Source: Vreelandella titanicae BH1
Lineage (GTDB): Bacteria; Pseudomonadota; Gammaproteobacteria; Pseudomonadales; Halomonadaceae
Assembly: GCF_000336575.1 (NCBI RefSeq)
Contig: NZ_AOPO01000017.1
Location: forward strand, 1-64,000
DNA: 64,000 nucleotides
Reading direction: 5' to 3'
Positions 34,804 to 43,458 of this stretch are shown piece by piece (position 1 is the first letter of the stretch; every line of letters starts with the position of its first letter). The notes beneath the pieces are model-generated. The model saw nothing but the letters and a program-made list of their open reading frames with translations, had not been told where the DNA came from and ran no database searches. Made by a program: the position numbers and the translations under genes.

Positions 34804-36471
34804 TTGACATCATCTTCAACGCTTAGCTTGCCCCCTGAGCATAAGACAGAGAGGCATTTGTCAGATATCGCGGACATCGAGCAAAGCCCTTGGTTTGATG
34901 CTGACTGGTATATGATGCAATACCCCGATGTGGCTGTTTCCGGTATGTCGCCCGCGCAGCACTACCTGCTGCTGGGAGAGGCCTGGGGTCGAAAAGCTGG
35001 CCCGCGTTTTGATGCCGAGTATTACCGTAATCAACATCAGGATATCGCTAAGGCGGGCGTTAGCCCCTTGCTCCATTTTACGCGTAATGGAGAAAAAGAG
35101 GGGCGCATGCCGGTTGATCTACTTGCGCACCAGGTTGAGGATCTACTTTGGCAACAGGCTGGTACCTCGACGCAATTATCAACACTGAAAGGCCTACTTA
35201 CTCATCAAGACCCCTGGGAAGTCAGCTATGCAGCATGGGCGCTGGGGCGTTGGTATGCTTGGCAAGGTGAGTGGCAGCGCTGCGCTGAGGTATTGTCACG
35301 CCGCCATCAACTACACGATGTTAAGCCCGCTACGGCGGCTCCCTGTTTATTAGAGGTGGAAGCCCTGATCAACGACGGTCAGCTCGTGGAATCTTGGCAG
35401 CGTATCCAGCAGTTAATGGCCGCATTCCCCGACTACCCTGATACCTCCCTGGCGCTCGCTAATTTGTTGGCAGTGCAGGCCGCTGCTCAAGCAGGGGGGG
35501 CAGCCACGCCTCCAGCGTCTTCACAGGCCCACGCGCTAACGGAGCAGTTTCGTTTACAGCACATTAACGCGCTGTTTAGCCGTGCCAATCACTATCCGCT
35601 CGTGCTTAAAGATGCTAACCAGCCCTTAACGCTCGATAACTTAACGCACGAAAACACAGCAGAGGCTCGTTCTTCTGCGCGTGAGAGCGGTGAATTGGTC
35701 AGCGTCATTGTGCCGTTATTTAATGCAGAGGCTCACTTGGCAACGGCACTGCGCAGTCTGGCTGCGCAGTCTTATGCCAATATAGAGGTTATCGTGGTCG
35801 ACGATGCGTCTACAGATGACTCGTTAGCCGTGGCCCAAGCATTTAGCCAGCAGGATTCCCGCTTTCGAGTGCTAACTCAGCCCACCAATCAGGGGGCTTA
35901 CGCGGCGCGTAACCGAGGTTTGGCGGCAGCGAAGGGGGAATATATCACCGTTCATGATAGTGATGATTGGTCGCATCCTCAAAAGCTTGAAGTGCAGGTA
36001 GCAGGCTTGGAAAGCAAGCCAGAGTGGCAGGCATGCTTTAGTGATTGGGTTCGCTGTTCTACTGAAATGCTCTTTACTCGTTGGCGTGTTGAAGCGATGG
36101 ATGGGTGGATTTATCGCAATACGTCATCATTTATGTTTCGGCGGAAGGTTTTTGAAACATTAGGGTTTTGGGACGTTGTCAGAGTGGATGCTGATGCTGA
36201 GTACTTTCAGCGCTTTACGACTGCCTTTGGCGCTAAATCCTTTGGTGGTGTTAAGAGAGGCGTTCCGCTGGCCTTTGGCCGTAGCTTGCCCACCTCGCTT
36301 AGCCAGGCAGGCCCCACGCACTTAGTTACCCAGTTTAACGGGGTGCGCAGTGATTACCGCTATGCGGCGGCTCAATGGCACGAGAGTGCCGAACAGCCAA
36401 GTGATTTGTACCTGCCGGCTAACCCTGATGTTCGCCCCTTTCCAGCACCGGCTGCCAACTTGCCCGGTTGA
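34804..36471 (+). CDS. Family 2 glycosyltransferase with N-terminal YPDV repeats
   Basis: 555 residues starting at TTG (GAGG 10 bases upstream; an ATG at 34797 is out of frame). Residues about 25-105 carry two YPDV/HYLxxGxxEGR modules (WFDADWYMMQYPDV and FDAEYYRNQHQDI). Residues 110-290 look alpha-helical and TPR-like. The GT-A domain starts near 298 (VSVIVPLFNAEAHLATALRS) with DDASTDD and the metal-binding HDSDDW. Probably processive or adaptor-tethered sugar transfer at the membrane; donor and acceptor are unknown. First of a run of modular polysaccharide genes (34.8-48.4 kb). Confidence 0.85.
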   Translation: MTSSSTLSLPPEHKTERHLSDIADIEQSPWFDADWYMMQYPDVAVSGMSPAQHYLLLGEAWGRKAGPRFDAEYYRNQHQDIAKAGVSPLLHFTRNGEKEGRMPVDLLAHQVEDLLWQQAGTSTQLSTLKGLLTHQDPWEVSYAAWALGRWYAWQGEWQRCAEVLSRRHQLHDVKPATAAPCLLEVEALINDGQLVESWQRIQQLMAAFPDYPDTSLALANLLAVQAAAQAGGAATPPASSQAHALTEQFRLQHINALFSRANHYPLVLKDANQPLTLDNLTHENTAEARSSARESGELVSVIVPLFNAEAHLATALRSLAAQSYANIEVIVVDDASTDDSLAVAQAFSQQDSRFRVLTQPTNQGAYAARNRGLAAAKGEYITVHDSDDWSHPQKLEVQVAGLESKPEWQACFSDWVRCSTEMLFTRWRVEAMDGWIYRNTSSFMFRRKVFETLGFWDVVRVDADAEYFQRFTTAFGAKSFGGVKRGVPLAFGRSLPTSLSQAGPTHLVTQFNGVRSDYRYAAAQWHESAEQPSDLYLPANPDVRPFPAPAANLPG

Positions 36472-36514
36472 GCTGGTATCCTATTGCCCATTTATTACGT
36501 GTTAGGAATTCATT

Positions 36515-38515
36515 GTGAGCCAGCAACAGCATTCGGTAGCGGCCAACGCTACACAAGACCTTGCTATCAAGCCTTCTATCAATACGTTAGCCCAGGGATC
36601 CATGTTTTGGCAGCCTGATTACCGTGAGGCATCTCCCTGGCTGGAACATCTACCGTTTCTGTTTTGGTTGGTAGAGGCGTTGCGGCCACAGCAGGCAGTG
36701 GGCCTGGGGGTAGAGAGCGTCGCGCACTTTGCGGTTTGCCAAGCGGCCTCACGGCTTCGGCTGGGTACGCGTTGCTTTATGGTGGGAGTGCATGAGGAAG
36801 ATGCAGCAAGCAAGCAGGATGCCGAGGCTATTCGGGCCTATGCCGCTGATCATTTCTCTACAATCAGTCAGTGGCTAGAGGCGACTCCCATCCGGGCGAT
36901 TGACCAGTTCGATGAGGGCTCAATCGACCTGCTACTGCTGCATGTTGAAGCCGATGACAACAGCGTGGATTATCTGCTGGATCGCTGGTTATCCAAGCTT
37001 TCAACTCAGGGTGTCGTGGTAGTGCCAGGGGTTGCCCGCCGCGAGCCAGGTTGCCTTGTGTTCCGTGCTTTTGAAACCCTTAAAGCCCGCTACCCGCACT
37101 TTGTGTTTCACCATGCCGGTGGGCTGGGGATTATTGCGGTAGGTAATAATCTGCCCCCGCTGCTTAAAAACCTTTTAGGCGCGCTGGAGTCGGCGGCCTC
37201 TACGCAGGTGGTGCAGGATGTTTTCGCCCGCCTGGGTCGCAGTTGCCAGGATAAAGTGACTGTGCGCCACCAGCAGGCTCTTTCACAGGCCTTGGAAACC
37301 CGAGTTAACGAACAGGCGAGCAACCTGGCGGCTGCCGAACAGCGGGTAAATGAGCAGGAAGAGCATTTACAGCAGGTGGGTGAAGAGCGCGATAAGCTGA
37401 AAGCGCGCCTTGAGCAGCAGGAGTCACGGTTTGCTCAGGAGCGTGGTCGTTTAGCTGAAAGGGTAAGCTCCCTTGAAGAGTTTAATGACGAGCTGAAAAA
37501 AGAGTTGATGCGCCAGCGTGAACAGGGCGAACGCCAAGCGAATGAGGCCCGTGAGTATGCCCAGGCGTTGAAAGCTAGCGAACATGCACTCATCAAAGCT
37601 CAGCAAGAAGTAGATGAACATAAGCGGACGCTGGAAACTCGCTTTAGTGAACTGGCAAAACTAACCAGCCTACTCGAAGCCAATGAACAGAGCTTGCGTA
37701 GCGCCCATGAAGAAAACACTGGGTTAACTAACAAGCTGCAAAAAACCGAGACCTCGCTTCAGGCGCGCTTTAATGAACTGGGCCAACTGACCCGTAAGCT
37801 TCAGGAGTCTGAAAAGAACTATTCAGATGTTGAACAACAGCTGGCGCAGCAAAAGAAAGAACACGCCACGCTTTCTGCTCAATTGAAAGCGGCTACTGAG
37901 CGCGAAAAAGAAGCGCTTAGCGCTGTGGATGAGCGTTTCCGCGAGCTAGCTGTGCTAACCGAACTGCTAGAGAAGAACGACTCGCAACGCGACCAGTTGG
38001 AACGCGAACTTGATGATACAAAATCTGCTAACCAGAAACTTGAAGTGGACGCTAAAGCCAACCGCGAAACGCAGGCCCAGCAGCGTCGCGAAATAGAGCG
38101 TCAATCTCATGAGTTAGCCAATCTAGTGGATCAGCTAGAAGCTCTGCGAGCAGCAGCACCTAGTGCTGATACGTCTACTCAAGCGGAGTTAAGCGCCCCC
38201 AAAAGTGTTGCTAAAGCCCCACCGCTGACAAAGCGAGCGATCAAGCGGCAGGTCGCGTTAATCGAAGCGAGTCAGTGGTTCGACGCTAAGTGGTATTTAG
38301 CGCAATACCCTGATATTGCTCGTGATAGCAAAATGTCGGCGAATCCTGCCCGCCACTATCTGTTGATGGGCGGTTTCGAAGGGCGTAACCCTAGCCCGGG
38401 GTTTGATTCAGCTTACTATTTGGCTCACAACCCAGATGTGGTGGAAAGTGGTATCAACCCGCTGATTCACTACCTCAAGTTCGGCGAAAAAGAGCAACGT
38501 AGCGTAAAGGGGTAA
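36515..38515 (+). CDS. Methyltransferase-like / long coiled-coil / YPDV-repeat protein
   Basis: 666 residues from a GTG start (TAGGAATT upstream). Residues about 45-215 follow the class I methyltransferase pattern seen in glycosyltransferase clusters (VGLGVESVAHFAV; WLSKLSTQGVVVVPGV), but the acidic His/Asp motif of active members is altered (LLLHVEADDN). Residues about 251-547 are a heptad-rich coiled coil of roughly 300 residues, with recurring ETRFSELAKLTSLLE-like units. Residues about 584-666 carry two YPDV modules. The layout recalls WbdD-type chain-length rulers. It ends 2 bp before the next ATG. Confidence 0.72.
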   Translation: MSQQQHSVAANATQDLAIKPSINTLAQGSMFWQPDYREASPWLEHLPFLFWLVEALRPQQAVGLGVESVAHFAVCQAASRLRLGTRCFMVGVHEEDAASKQDAEAIRAYAADHFSTISQWLEATPIRAIDQFDEGSIDLLLLHVEADDNSVDYLLDRWLSKLSTQGVVVVPGVARREPGCLVFRAFETLKARYPHFVFHHAGGLGIIAVGNNLPPLLKNLLGALESAASTQVVQDVFARLGRSCQDKVTVRHQQALSQALETRVNEQASNLAAAEQRVNEQEEHLQQVGEERDKLKARLEQQESRFAQERGRLAERVSSLEEFNDELKKELMRQREQGERQANEAREYAQALKASEHALIKAQQEVDEHKRTLETRFSELAKLTSLLEANEQSLRSAHEENTGLTNKLQKTETSLQARFNELGQLTRKLQESEKNYSDVEQQLAQQKKEHATLSAQLKAATEREKEALSAVDERFRELAVLTELLEKNDSQRDQLERELDDTKSANQKLEVDAKANRETQAQQRREIERQSHELANLVDQLEALRAAAPSADTSTQAELSAPKSVAKAPPLTKRAIKRQVALIEASQWFDAKWYLAQYPDIARDSKMSANPARHYLLMGGFEGRNPSPGFDSAYYLAHNPDVVESGINPLIHYLKFGEKEQRSVKG

Positions 38516-38517
38516 TA

Positions 38518-41500
38518 ATGAGCAACGCTAACCGTTCGTTGTTGTTGAGCACCGGGTTATTCGATGAAGTGTGGTATGTGCAACGTTACGCGGATGCACA
38601 ACATAGCCATCTCCCACCGCTGGAGCACTTTTTAAACTATGGCTGGCCGCTAGGGCGCTGCCCAGGGCCTGGTTTTGACCCTCAAGCGTACCTGCAGCGC
38701 TATCCTGATATTGGTAAATCGGGGCTGGATCCACTGTTGCACTACATTCGTCATGGCCGTTATGAAGGACGGCAGGCTGTAGTGGGTGAAGGCGGTTCCT
38801 CCTCAATGCCACAGCCACAGCCACAGCCACAGTTGGCAGTTGTTTTACATGCTTATCATCTGGACTTGGTAGCTCTGCTAGGCGAGCGGCTTGCCTTGCT
38901 TACCGAGCCGTTTGATTTATTTATTACCACTCCTCATGCGCCGAATACGCGGGAGATTGTGGCTCTACAGAAGCGCTATCCTGGGGCACAGGTAGTGTGC
39001 TGTCCCAACCGTGGGCGTGATATCGCGCCATTCTTTTCGTTATTACCGCGTTTGCAGCAGTACACGCTTTGCTTGAAGTTGCACACGAAGCAGGGTGTTA
39101 CGCCGGTGGCAAAACAGTGGCGCGAAACACTGTTGAGCAACGTGTTGCCAAGCGGTGATGGTGTGCGCCAATTGGTGGCTCGGTTGCGAAGCGATACCCA
39201 ACTGCAATTGGCTGGGCCACAGCGGCTGTTTATGAGCCAACTGGCGATGCGCTTTGGCAATGACTCATGGCTGGGGCGTCTAGGCAAGAGCCTGAATGTT
39301 CCTCTGGAAAGCGATTGGGGCTTTTTTGCTGGCAGCATGTTCTGGTGCCGCCCCCAAGCCTTGGTTGCGCTGGCAGAGGAAGTATCGAAGTTGACCTTCG
39401 AGCCAGAAACTGGCCAGCAGGATGGTGAGCTGGCTCACGCATTAGAACGATTAGTGGCCGGGGTGGTACAGCCCCAGTCGGAGCGATTGCTGCTGCTCTC
39501 GCATGATGCTTCTGGCAAGTTTTCAATGACACCGTATCGTTCTGGAATGGCACTGGAGCACACCATGCCGTCTCAGTTGATGGCACCATCCAGTGGTAAG
39601 CTTCGCCTTGCTGGCGATCTTAACTTAACGGGTGGATTTGCCATTAGTGGTTGGCTGGCTGATTGCAATACTAAAGCACCGCGTAAGGTTCAGGTTCGAA
39701 TTGATGGCCACTACGACATTGAAGCTTTGGCAAGTCAATTTCGCTCTGACCTGCGTGATAACGGGATTGGTGACGGGCGCCATGCCTTTGAGGTCTATCC
39801 TCCTGTTGAGTTGGTGGATGGTCAGAACCACCGTATTGAGCTAATCGACGCAGCGAGCGGAGACCTCGTGGCCAGCGGGGAGGCGCGTTGGGAGTTTCAA
39901 CGTGATTTCAGTGATTTTGCGGGTTATCTTACCCATGGCCTGGTTGATCCTTATCTGTCGCGCCCATTTCGCGAGGCTGATAAGCGCTGCTTGGCCGCCA
40001 TGGAGAACGTGGCGGATGGGCTGACTCGTGATGCGCAAGCACTCGCAAAGGCGCCGCTAGTTACCGTCATTATGCCTTGCTTTAACCGTTTGGATACCAT
40101 TGAGGCAGCGGTCGAGTCGGTGAGTAGCCAGGTGTATGCCAATTGGGAGTTGCTGTTGGTAGATGACGGCAGTACCGATGGCACCCGTGAGTGGTGTGAG
40201 CGGCAGGCCGCCAAAAACGAACGTATTCAACTGATTGCTCTGAAAAAAAATCGAGGTGTCTCCCATGCGCGCAACCAAGGGTTGGAGGTAGCGCAGGGGG
40301 CTTATATCGCTTACCTGGACTCTGATAACGTTTGGGATCCACGCTATTTGGCTGCCATGGTGGGGGCTTTTAGCCGCGAACCCACAGCTCAGGCGTTTTA
40401 TTCAGGCTTATATCGCTACACCGGCAATGCCACAGAGCCTTCAGGCGTGCTGTTTGGCCCTTTGAATCGCGCATTGCTGTTCAATAGGAACTATGTAGAC
40501 CTCAATGCGTTTTGTCACACTCGCGAGGCCTATCAACAGTGTGGGGGCTTTGACGAGACGCTGCCGAGGTTTGTGGATTGGGATTTGATCCGCCGCTATA
40601 GCCAGCGGGTACGGCTTTGTTCAGTGCCGGTCGTATTAACCCACTATTATTATGGCCGTGCCGCTAACACGTTGACGGCTAACACGGAGTACGTGGGCTA
40701 TTTAGATCAGGTACGTGAGGCAACTGGGCATCAGTGGTCTGCCGCTAAATCAACTGCCTCTACTGCACTGCAGCGAGGGGTGTCGGTGGTTATCCCCAGC
40801 TATGAGTCGTTGGAGGATCTGCGTGATTGCCTCACTAGCCTGGAAGCGCTGGCGCTGGGCGATAAGCTGGAGGTGATCGTTGTCGATAATGACTCTTCGT
40901 CTCCGGTGAAGAAGTTCCTTGAAGAGGCTCAGGCTGCCGGGCGCCTGAAAGCAATTTTTAATTCCTGCAACTATGGCTTTACTCACGCAGTTAACCTGGG
41001 ATTGGCAGCGGCTAAAACAGACCACGATTTGATGCTGCTTAATAACGATGCGCATGTTGAGCCAGGTGCGTTGGAAGCTATGCAACTGGCAGCGACTCAA
41101 TTGCCAGAATGCGGCCTGGTCGTTCCCCAGCAAATTTTGCCTGGTGGTACGCCCACTTTAACCACCCACGTGCCTTATGCCGACGCCGATCAACCCTGTG
41201 ATGTCAATCTCTCGGCTCATCACAGTAATATTGTGACTCCGCCGTTATTGCATGACGGAAGAGTGCTGGAGATCAGCTTTGCACCGTTCTTCTGTGTCTA
41301 TATTCCCCGGGAAACATATCGTAGCGCTGGGCCTCTGGATGCGCAGTTTGGCCGCCATTACCGCTCTGATCGTATTTACTGCGATGTGGTAAGACACCTG
41401 TTAGGGCTGCGGATTTACCATGTCAGCGATGCTTGTGTCGTGCATAAACTGCAGAAGTCTACTCGGGTGCTGTCTGGTCGTTCCAATAGTCAATTCGATC

Positions 41501-41577
41501 TAATGTTCAGGAAAAATCAGTGGGATGAACCAACGCGACATACCCTTGGCTTTCGTAAAGCGGTGTGGGATCTCTGA
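38518..41577 (+). CDS. RgpF-like domain plus two family 2 glycosyltransferase domains
   Basis: 1019 residues. Order: two YPDV repeats (about 10-85), a Gln/Pro stretch from CCACAG repeats, a rhamnan-synthesis-F-like domain (about 105-330, NRGRDIAPFF and CLKLHTKQG), an SGW beta-module (about 358-460, FAISGWLADCNTKAP), GT2 domain A (from 512, VTVIMPCFNR, DDGSTDG, YLDSDNVW) and GT2 domain B (from 754, VSVVIPSYES, VDNDSSSP, LLNNDAHVE). Expected to extend the repeat unit with two sugars, perhaps rhamnose. Two bases separate it from the upstream gene. Confidence 0.87.
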   Translation: MSNANRSLLLSTGLFDEVWYVQRYADAQHSHLPPLEHFLNYGWPLGRCPGPGFDPQAYLQRYPDIGKSGLDPLLHYIRHGRYEGRQAVVGEGGSSSMPQPQPQPQLAVVLHAYHLDLVALLGERLALLTEPFDLFITTPHAPNTREIVALQKRYPGAQVVCCPNRGRDIAPFFSLLPRLQQYTLCLKLHTKQGVTPVAKQWRETLLSNVLPSGDGVRQLVARLRSDTQLQLAGPQRLFMSQLAMRFGNDSWLGRLGKSLNVPLESDWGFFAGSMFWCRPQALVALAEEVSKLTFEPETGQQDGELAHALERLVAGVVQPQSERLLLLSHDASGKFSMTPYRSGMALEHTMPSQLMAPSSGKLRLAGDLNLTGGFAISGWLADCNTKAPRKVQVRIDGHYDIEALASQFRSDLRDNGIGDGRHAFEVYPPVELVDGQNHRIELIDAASGDLVASGEARWEFQRDFSDFAGYLTHGLVDPYLSRPFREADKRCLAAMENVADGLTRDAQALAKAPLVTVIMPCFNRLDTIEAAVESVSSQVYANWELLLVDDGSTDGTREWCERQAAKNERIQLIALKKNRGVSHARNQGLEVAQGAYIAYLDSDNVWDPRYLAAMVGAFSREPTAQAFYSGLYRYTGNATEPSGVLFGPLNRALLFNRNYVDLNAFCHTREAYQQCGGFDETLPRFVDWDLIRRYSQRVRLCSVPVVLTHYYYGRAANTLTANTEYVGYLDQVREATGHQWSAAKSTASTALQRGVSVVIPSYESLEDLRDCLTSLEALALGDKLEVIVVDNDSSSPVKKFLEEAQAAGRLKAIFNSCNYGFTHAVNLGLAAAKTDHDLMLLNNDAHVEPGALEAMQLAATQLPECGLVVPQQILPGGTPTLTTHVPYADADQPCDVNLSAHHSNIVTPPLLHDGRVLEISFAPFFCVYIPRETYRSAGPLDAQFGRHYRSDRIYCDVVRHLLGLRIYHVSDACVVHKLQKSTRVLSGRSNSQFDLMFRKNQWDEPTRHTLGFRKAVWDL

Positions 41578-41632
41578 CTGGAAGAGCGTCGCTTATGACA
41601 CTTCTGCACTTTCCCGTAACGGGGTTGTCTGA

Positions 41633-43231
41633 GTGTCCACTTGGCCCATCGTTATGGGCCTGATCAAGCGTTCTTACAGTCAGCTATGGACGGTTTCACT
41701 GAGAATGATTGAAAGCATAGTCCTTCAAAGCAGAGCTCTTCAAAACAGAGCCCTTAAAAACAGTGCTCTTAAAAATAAAGGCTTTAGAAATTCAGCCCTT
41801 AAAACCCCGTGGGAGATGCCAGCCATACGTTTCGCTCGGTTTGTTAAACGGTTTGTTAAACGGTTTGTTAAACGGTTTGTTGGGCGGGACACTTTAGACC
41901 GCTATACCTCAGGGCTCCGCTGGCACCTTGATTTCCCTGATGCGCAACGCCCCCCGTGGTTGCTCCCAGGGGGGTGGGTCGTGCAGGGGTGGGTAGTGCT
42001 GCCTGAAGCGTTAGCCGAGTGGGTAGGCAAGGCTGAAATAATTGCTCGCTGGAGCAAAACCTTTGAGCTTTGCCACCCTCTGTCGGTGCGCCGTCCTGAT
42101 GTCATTGAAGCGCTTTTTGGAACCGCTGATGAGTCACACCCTCAAGTGCAGTGTGGCTTTCGTTTTACGGTTCCTCACCGTTTGGAGCAGTTCTCACTGT
42201 TTCTGCGCTTAGGAGATATGCAGTTTCCCCTTTCCCAGGTAGATATACCGTCTGATGTTCATTTAGATGATGCACTCCCTCCTTCCCTTAAAGTGCTTGA
42301 GGGTAAGCAGGGGTGGTTGTTTTTGGATAATGATACCAATGGGAGTGTTGATCAGTACCGGGGGCGGCTTCGCCTAACGGAAGGAGGGGTCGAGCAGTGG
42401 CAACAGTACTTTCAAGCCGTTGAGCAACTGGCTGACAGTGCCGAGGCCGCTCATGCGGTGTTGGTGGCACCGTCTAAAGAGAGTGTCATGGGGCCTAGCT
42501 ATCATCCGTTTACTGAAGGTAGCAATGGCCCCATACAACAGTTAATGGCGTTGCCGGAAGCACACAGCATTGTGTACCCCCAGGCGCTTTTGACCCAGTT
42601 GGGTGATGAGGCCTTTATTCGCACGGATAGCCACTGGTCCCAGCAAGGCGCGATGGTGGCTGCAAAAGCGCTGGCAACGGCGCTTGACCTTGATCCCAAT
42701 GCGGTTAACGCGCTTTTTGCCGAAGATGAGTACGTGCAACGTACAATTGTCGGCGACTTGGGCAATAAATTTACGCCGGAACGCCATTGCAACATAGAGG
42801 TGCTGCGCTCGTTTAGCTATATGAAGTGCCGCTATTATGATAATGGCTTGCCCAACTTTGGGCGTTTGTCGGTGTTAGTGAATGACCAGGCACTGATGCC
42901 TAGTGTGTGTTTACTCTTTGGCTCGTCTTCCAGCTATTCAATGCTTAACTACTTATGCCGTCTGTTTCAACAAGTGGTGTTTGTACACAGCGCGGGAAGC
43001 CTCGACCCTGAGCTGGTGAAAGCGGTTAATCCGGCTTATTTGGTGATGCAAACCAATGCACGGTTTATGGTGCAAGTACCTGAGGTGGATCAGTCACTTT
43101 TGAAGTTAATCGATGAAAAACGCGCCAGGCTATCTGAAGATGAGTGGGCTTCAGTGGCTAAGCGAAAGATCTCCGTCGCACGCGATGATGCCTTGATTCA
43201 TAAACTTAATTTAACACCCTGGCTAGTCTAG
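41633..43231 (+). CDS. AlgX/AlgJ-like SGNH O-acetyltransferase
   Basis: 532 residues from GTG 41633. Residues about 100-210 are an SGW-type beta-module (WVVQGWVVLP...). From about 220 the protein follows AlgJ/AlgX: LEGKQGWLFLDND, APSKESV, the catalytic DxH in RTDSHWSQQG near 327, and the nucleophile segment LFGSSSSYSM near 430. Expected to O-acetylate the polymer. There is no clear signal peptide, which is unusual for a periplasmic enzyme. Residues about 30-90 hold short internal repeats (NRALKNSALKN; RFVKRFVKRFVKRFV). The stop codon lies in the CTAG target of a MITE-like element. Confidence 0.75.
   Translation: MSTWPIVMGLIKRSYSQLWTVSLRMIESIVLQSRALQNRALKNSALKNKGFRNSALKTPWEMPAIRFARFVKRFVKRFVKRFVGRDTLDRYTSGLRWHLDFPDAQRPPWLLPGGWVVQGWVVLPEALAEWVGKAEIIARWSKTFELCHPLSVRRPDVIEALFGTADESHPQVQCGFRFTVPHRLEQFSLFLRLGDMQFPLSQVDIPSDVHLDDALPPSLKVLEGKQGWLFLDNDTNGSVDQYRGRLRLTEGGVEQWQQYFQAVEQLADSAEAAHAVLVAPSKESVMGPSYHPFTEGSNGPIQQLMALPEAHSIVYPQALLTQLGDEAFIRTDSHWSQQGAMVAAKALATALDLDPNAVNALFAEDEYVQRTIVGDLGNKFTPERHCNIEVLRSFSYMKCRYYDNGLPNFGRLSVLVNDQALMPSVCLLFGSSSSYSMLNYLCRLFQQVVFVHSAGSLDPELVKAVNPAYLVMQTNARFMVQVPEVDQSLLKLIDEKRARLSEDEWASVAKRKISVARDDALIHKLNLTPWLV
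41838..41885 (+). repeat. 12-bp tandem repeat inside the AlgJ-like gene
   Basis: Three perfect copies of CGGTTTGTTAAA and a fourth partial one, encoding RFVK repeats. The unit is a multiple of three, so copy-number change keeps the frame. Another imperfect repeat (CTTAAAAAC-type, encoding ALKN) lies just upstream at 41728-41805. Confidence 0.9.
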
Positions 43232-43372
43232 GCTCTGTCTGAAAACTGGCTGCGCTCGACCATACGGCGTTAAAAATCGGCTCAAAGTACTCATTTACAC
43301 CATGTAAACTCCGTCTTTTCGCCGATTTTTGCCTTGTCTGGCCTTCGCTCGCCGACTTTTCAGACAGAGCCT
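43230..43372. mobile_element. MITE-like element with 18-bp perfect terminal inverted repeats
   Basis: About 143 bp flanked by CTAGGCTCTGTCTGAAAA (from 43228) and its exact complement TTTTCAGACAGAGCCTAG (to 43374). CTAG at both edges looks like a palindromic target duplication, as in IS5-type elements. Inside, AAAATCGGC and GCCGATTTT form a second inverted pair. No open frame. It overlaps the stop codon of the AlgJ-like gene. Confidence 0.82.
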
Positions 43373-43458
43373 AGCAGGGTTTTATAACAGGCTGGTGTGA
43401 CGCAGCCTAAGGGCTGGTAACATGCTCGCTCCATATCCGCCGGATAAGACGCTTTTGA

